From NCBI RefSeq assembly GCF_008711175.1, contig NZ_VWNF01000041.1, positions 186,001 through 250,000 on the forward strand: a DNA stretch of 64,000 nt, written 5' to 3'. This DNA is from Nesterenkonia ebinurensis (GTDB lineage Bacteria > Actinomycetota > Actinomycetes > Actinomycetales > Micrococcaceae). Position 1 is the stretch's first letter. Each line of letters opens with the position of its first letter. Of the stretch, positions 60,556-64,000 are shown in pieces. The notes under the pieces are model-generated. The model had not been told where the DNA came from and searched no databases. It saw nothing but the letters and a program-made list of their open reading frames with translations. Position numbers and translations under genes: made by a program.

Positions 60556-61077
60556 CTATGACAGCTCGGCTTCCAGGTGGGCGTCTTTGAGCTCCAGGTA
60601 AGTGTTGGCATTGCGGTGCAGAGCGGCAACCTCGTCATCGGTGAGTTCGCGGCGGACCTTGGCCGGGGCCCCAGCCACCAGCGAGCGCGGCGGGACCGCA
60701 GCGCCCTCGAGCACCAGCGCGCCGGCGGCCACCAGAGACTCCGCGCCAATCACTGCCCCGTTCATCACCGTGGCAGACATCCCAATCAGGCAGTGGTCAC
60801 CAACCGTAGCACCGTGCACCACCGCGGAGTGGCCTACTGAGACTCCTTTGCCCAAGGTGCAAGGCACTCCCTCATCGGCGTGCAGCACCACATTGTCCTG
60901 CAGATTGGTTCCCTCTCCCACGCGGATGGTGTCCGAATCTCCGCGCACCGAGACCCCGTAGAACGCGCTAGCGTCGTCAGCGAACTCCACATCACCGGTG
61001 ATCGCCGCTGTGGGTGCGAGGAACACCCGCTGCCCCATTCGCGGAGTTTTGTTCTTAACCGTCAGCACATATGCCAT
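60556..61077 (-). CDS. PaaY/gamma-carbonic-anhydrase family hexapeptide-repeat protein
   Basis: 173 residues folding as a left-handed beta-helix: VFLAPTAAITGDVEFADDAS, SVRGDSDTIRVGEGTNLQDNVVLHAD in parts, VSVGHSAVVHGATVGDHCLIGMSA in parts. His ligands typical of gamma-class carbonic anhydrases (H in VLHAD, GHSAVVHG) are present. PaaY members are thioesterases in phenylacetate clusters; carbonic anhydrase-like function is the alternative. Transcribed alone. Confidence 0.85.
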   Translation of the reverse strand: MAYVLTVKNKTPRMGQRVFLAPTAAITGDVEFADDASAFYGVSVRGDSDTIRVGEGTNLQDNVVLHADEGVPCTLGKGVSVGHSAVVHGATVGDHCLIGMSATVMNGAVIGAESLVAAGALVLEGAAVPPRSLVAGAPAKVRRELTDDEVAALHRNANTYLELKDAHLEAELS

Positions 61078-61157
61078 AGCTCTTCTCCTTCACTCGGTTC
61101 AGAACTCATTACACCAGGGGAACTCGTCAGTGACTAGAACAGGCACTGCTACCGCGC

Positions 61158-61442
61158 TCAATCCCACTGAAGGGATAGATACTGGGGCCCGGTGAACTCA
61201 TCAATGCCCCACTGACCGCCCTGGCGGCCAATGCCCACCCATCGAGTGAAACTGGCGAAAGAGAGCTTCTTCACCGCATCACCAGCCGAGCTGACAACCG
61301 CCTTGAGTCGCCCGGGCGGAGTACTCACCGAGGGGCTCAAGGCTTGCGGCAAGACTGTGACTGCCCAGCAGGCGGCTCCACTGGGCACTTCTCCTATCCC
61401 CACCCCGAGCATTCGAACGTCAATATCGTGGGCATCGGCCAT
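61158..61442 (-). pseudogene. Decayed aldehyde-dehydrogenase (gabD-like) fragment
   Basis: The frame ends GIGRQGGQWGIDEFTGPQYL then SLQWD, almost identical to the gabD C-terminus (GIGREGGQWGIEEFTEPQYL, SVQWD) 235 bp away. Just before it, GDAVKKLSFASFTRWV resembles an internal gabD block (ADAVKKLSFTGSTPVG). About 240 intervening residues are deleted, and the first 50 residues have no clear match. A deletion remnant of a second gabD copy. Confidence 0.85.
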
Positions 61443-61471
61443 TTAGGCCCGTAGAGCACCACTGGTCAGCC

Positions 61472-62863
61472 TCAGTCCCACTGCACTGAGAGGTACTGCG
61501 GCTCGGTGAACTCCTCGATGCCCCACTGGCCGCCCTCCCGACCGATTCCGGCCTGCTTGACCCCGCCGAAGGGCGCGCTGGGGTCTGAGACGATGCCCCG
61601 GTTAACCCCGACCATCCCGGCCTCAAGCCGCTCGGCGATCTTCATGGCATTCTGCAGCTGCCCGGCGAACACGTAGGAGGAGAGCCCCACCTCCGCATCA
61701 TTAGCCCAGCTGATCAGCTCCTGCTCATCCTCCCAGACCACCACTGGGGCCACCGGACCGAAGATCTCCTCCTTGAGGATCCCGGCGTCGGCGGGCACTC
61801 CGGTCAGCAGGGTCGGGGCCACAAAGGCTTCAGTTGCCACATCATCCGGGACAGCAGCCTGATAGGCGATAGTGGCACCTTCAGCCACGGCCGAGTCGAG
61901 CAGCGCACGGATATCGGCTGCGGCCCTGTCATGGATCATCGGGCCGATCTGCGCCCCGGTGGCGGGGTCGCCCACCGAAAGCGCGGCGATCTTCTCTCCG
62001 AAGCGGGCAGTGAACTCCTCGGCTACCTCTGCATGGACGTAGAAGCGGTTGGCCGCAGTGCATGCCTGCCCGGAGTTGCGGAATTTGGCCACCATGGCGC
62101 CTTCCACCGCAGCAGGGATATCTGCATCGGCGGTGACGATGAACGGGGCGTTGCCGCCCAGCTCCATCGAGGCGTTGACCACCCGATCGGCGCATTGAGC
62201 CAGCAGGGTGCGGCCCACCGGGGTGGAGCCGGTGAAGGAGAGCTTCTTCACCGCATCGGCGGCCAGCAGTGCGGGCACCACTTCCCGGGTGGCGGTGGTG
62301 CTGGCCACCTGCACCGCACCCTCCGGGACCCCGGCCTCCACCAGGATCTCGGCGATGGCGATGGCGGTCAGCGGGGTCTCCCGGGCCGGCTTGAGCACCA
62401 CGGAGCACCCAGCGGCCAGCGCCGGGCCGATCTTCCGGGTGGCCATGGCCGCCGGGAAGTTCCAGGGCGTGATGAGCAGGGCCACGCCCACCGGGTGGTG
62501 GGTGACCACATTGCGCACCCCGCCAGCCGGGGCGGTGGTGTACTCCCCGTGCAGGCGCACTGCTTCCTCGGCGTACCAGCGGAAGAACTCGGCGGCATAG
62601 CGCACCTCAGCCTCGGCATCAGCCTGGGACTTGCCGTTCTCGGCCACGATGAGATCCCGCAGCCGCTGCACGTCGGCGATCATCAGCTCATAGGCCCGCA
62701 CTAGCACCTCGGCGCGCTTGCGGGGGGTCACCGCCCGCCACTGGGCGAAAGCCTCCTGGGCGGTCTCCACCTGGACCAGGGCCTGGTCGGCGGTGAGGTC
62801 CGGCACGTCCCCAAGGTGGGCGCCGGTGGCGGGATTGGTGACGGGGAAGACTGCGGTGCTCAT
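61472..62863 (-). CDS. gabD: Succinate-semialdehyde dehydrogenase
   Basis: 463-residue NAD(P)-dependent aldehyde dehydrogenase: ITPWNFPAAMATRKIGPALAAG, SFTGSTPVGRTLL, Glu in NASMELGGNAPFIV and Cys in FRNSGQACTAANRFY; C-terminal GGVKQAGIGREGGQWGIEEF fits SSADH. Would oxidise the succinate semialdehyde released by HpaI, linking it to the hpa operon. Divergent from a LysR gene. Confidence 0.9.
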   Translation of the reverse strand: MSTAVFPVTNPATGAHLGDVPDLTADQALVQVETAQEAFAQWRAVTPRKRAEVLVRAYELMIADVQRLRDLIVAENGKSQADAEAEVRYAAEFFRWYAEEAVRLHGEYTTAPAGGVRNVVTHHPVGVALLITPWNFPAAMATRKIGPALAAGCSVVLKPARETPLTAIAIAEILVEAGVPEGAVQVASTTATREVVPALLAADAVKKLSFTGSTPVGRTLLAQCADRVVNASMELGGNAPFIVTADADIPAAVEGAMVAKFRNSGQACTAANRFYVHAEVAEEFTARFGEKIAALSVGDPATGAQIGPMIHDRAAADIRALLDSAVAEGATIAYQAAVPDDVATEAFVAPTLLTGVPADAGILKEEIFGPVAPVVVWEDEQELISWANDAEVGLSSYVFAGQLQNAMKIAERLEAGMVGVNRGIVSDPSAPFGGVKQAGIGREGGQWGIEEFTEPQYLSVQWD

Positions 62864-62935
62864 GAGGGCTCCTGAGGTGGGGGCGACGTCGTGCTCTCAT
62901 GGACTACTGTCCTCCCCCAGCCCCTATGCCGTCCA

Positions 62936-62959
62936 ATACTTGTTTCCCATAACAGGTAT
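62936..62959. promoter_or_regulatory. Palindrome in the gabD / lysR divergent promoter
   Basis: ATACTTGTT-TCCCAT-AACAGGTAT: 9-bp arms matching at 8 positions, with the T-N11-A character of LysR boxes. It ends 11 bp before the lysR start and lies about 73 bp before gabD, so it likely binds the LysR protein. Confidence 0.65.
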
Positions 62960-62970
62960 GCTTTACAGGC

Positions 62971-63852
62971 ATGGAGACTCGTCTGCTGCGCTACTTCACC
63001 ACCGTGGTGGCGGCCGGCACGGTATCCGCGGCAGCGCAGCAGCTGCACATCACCCAGCCCTCGCTCTCCCGACAGCTGAGGCAGCTGGAGCACAGCCTGG
63101 GACTGGCCCTGTTCCACCGTGGGCACGGGCGGCTGCAGCTGACCACGGAGGGCCGGGAGTTCTACACCACCGCCCAGGACCTGCTGCAGCACCACCATGA
63201 GGTCGCCGAGTACGCCGCGCAGCTGGCCCAGGGGCGGATGCCGCGGATCTCGCTGGGCGCCCCGAACACCACACTGACCGATGTGGTGGCTCCCTTTGTC
63301 GCCACGTTTCAGCCGGCGGACCCGGTGCCCTCGGTCTCTGAACTCTCCATTGATCTGGAGGTCACCAGTGCGCTGTCCGAGTTCGACATGGTGGTGGCCC
63401 CGGTGCGCTGGCCGGACTCCGTGGCCACCCTGCACCTGATGGACCTGCCGGTATGGGCTTATGTGCCCGCTGAGCACCCTTGGGCAGAGTACGACGCCGT
63501 CCCCCTCACCTGGCTCGCCGAGGAGACCCTGATTCTGCCCACCGGCGGGTTCAAGGCCCGCCGAGTACTGGAGGCTGCCCTGGAGGAGGCCGGACTGCAG
63601 TCCGAGGCGGTGTTGGAGACCAAGCACAGCGAGGTGGCCCATGCCCTGGCCGCAGCTCGTCGAGGGGCGGCGATCCTCACCGATGACCCCCGCTACGATC
63701 TGCGCCCGGTGCGAATTCTGCACCAGGAAGCGCCGCTGCAGATCCGCCTCTTTGCCGCGTGGAGAGCCCGCCATCATGCCGCCGGGACGCTGGAGGCGCT
63801 GGCTAGGAGGCTGCGCGAGTTCTGCCGAGCCCGGTATGCGCAGGCTCAGTAG
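62971..63852 (+). CDS. LysR-family transcriptional regulator
   Basis: 293 residues. N-terminal HTH METRLLRYFTTVVAAGTVSA then AAQQLHITQPSLSRQLRQLE, then a periplasmic-binding-like effector domain. Divergent from gabD, which it probably regulates. It ends 7 bp inside the 3' end of the convergent dehydrogenase gene. Confidence 0.93.
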   Translation: METRLLRYFTTVVAAGTVSAAAQQLHITQPSLSRQLRQLEHSLGLALFHRGHGRLQLTTEGREFYTTAQDLLQHHHEVAEYAAQLAQGRMPRISLGAPNTTLTDVVAPFVATFQPADPVPSVSELSIDLEVTSALSEFDMVVAPVRWPDSVATLHLMDLPVWAYVPAEHPWAEYDAVPLTWLAEETLILPTGGFKARRVLEAALEEAGLQSEAVLETKHSEVAHALAAARRGAAILTDDPRYDLRPVRILHQEAPLQIRLFAAWRARHHAAGTLEALARRLREFCRARYAQAQ

Positions 63853-64000
63853 CCGGCCGCGGCGTCCACCACTCCCTCTGGAACCTCCCCGGCACGGATC
63901 CGGTTGATGTTCCGGCCCACCCGCTCGGCGAACAGGGGCATGATCATCTCCAGGGTGTCGGCGGCATGCGGGGTGATCAGTGCCCGGGGCTCCTGCCACA
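63846..64000 (-). CDS. D-2-hydroxyacid dehydrogenase, C-terminus only (cut by window edge)
   Basis: The last 50 residues read WQEPRALITPHAADTLEM, then IMPLFAERVGRNINRIRAGE and VPEGVVDAAAGY-stop. ITPHAADT carries the catalytic His region of NAD-dependent D-isomer-specific 2-hydroxyacid dehydrogenases, and the GVVD...GY end is typical. The rest lies outside the window. Confidence 0.82.
   Translation of the reverse strand, partial: WQEPRALITPHAADTLEMIMPLFAERVGRNINRIRAGEVPEGVVDAAAGY

Noticed and set aside
62860-63999. 379-codon open frame on the minus strand
   Set aside because: Antisense to the LysR gene, with no recognisable domain; only its region beyond 63846, in another frame, encodes a real dehydrogenase end.
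1-64000. CRISPR array or prophage
   Set aside because: No regularly spaced repeats, cas genes, integrase or phage structural genes were seen anywhere in the window.

Overview
The window is high-GC DNA (about 60-67% G+C in most genes). Tightly overlapped operons, GTG starts, a SAM-IV riboswitch, an LARTG surface-anchored nuclease and a TetR-type PaaR all point to an actinobacterium, probably Micrococcales/Micrococcaceae-like. This taxonomic call is inference from gene content. It reads as a catabolic chromosome segment: purine/ureide nitrogen, branched-chain amino acids, phenylacetate and homoprotocatechuate. No rRNA, tRNA, CRISPR array or intact insertion sequence was seen.

Region 1 (1-14.8 kb, all minus strand): a dipeptide/oligopeptide-type ABC transporter (solute-binding protein cut by the window edge) and a pucG-like transaminase / allantoate-amidohydrolase-like / RpiR-regulator operon. 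The two transcription units share a palindromic operator (TGAAAC-N4-GTTTCA). Next come a large secreted, wall-anchored DNase-like protein and an OHCU decarboxylase / amidase / formamidase operon. Together they suggest scavenging of extracellular nucleic acids and ureides for nitrogen.

Region 2 (14.8-19.6 kb): metY-metX behind a SAM-IV riboswitch, with the formamidase operon only 9 bp downstream; a divergent L-lactate dehydrogenase; and a convergent glutamyl-Q tRNA(Asp) synthetase.

Region 3 (19.7-28.3 kb): Ile/Val catabolism (short-chain dehydrogenase and thiolase divergent from mmsA-mmsB-enoyl-CoA hydratase), a decayed IS5-family transposase, a small secreted peptide/membrane protein pair, a MarR regulator and a divergent acyl-CoA dehydrogenase.

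Region 4 (28.3-51.9 kb): phenylacetate degradation. paaI-paaK-paaR and paaABCDE-paaG run on the plus strand. paaZ diverges from an operon of 2-oxoacid dehydrogenase E1alpha-E1beta-E2 plus paaJ-paaF-paaH. Four near-identical TetR-type (PaaR) operators mark the promoters, each with a CRP/GlxR-like site nearby. Between the convergent 3' ends of paaG and paaZ lies a 7-kb accessory island: a methyltransferase, a small membrane protein, a Nudix hydrolase, a shortened malate-synthase-like gene, an ATPase fragment, and a lower-GC TRAP-TAXI transporter with a prephenate-dehydratase-like gene. Degenerate second copies of the paaG and paaZ 3' ends lie inside the island. The TRAP unit has its own PaaR operator. 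This suggests a branch, not described as far as I know, that feeds prephenate or phenylpyruvate through phenylpyruvate to phenylacetyl-CoA.

Region 5 (51.9-60.4 kb, minus strand): a seven-gene homoprotocatechuate meta-cleavage operon: a FAH-RraA fusion, a GntR regulator, hpaE, hpaD, hpaH, hpaI and a MobA-like FAD monooxygenase.

Region 6 (60.5-64 kb): a PaaY-like hexapeptide protein, a decayed aldehyde-dehydrogenase fragment, gabD, a divergent LysR regulator, and the C-terminus of a D-2-hydroxyacid dehydrogenase running off the edge.
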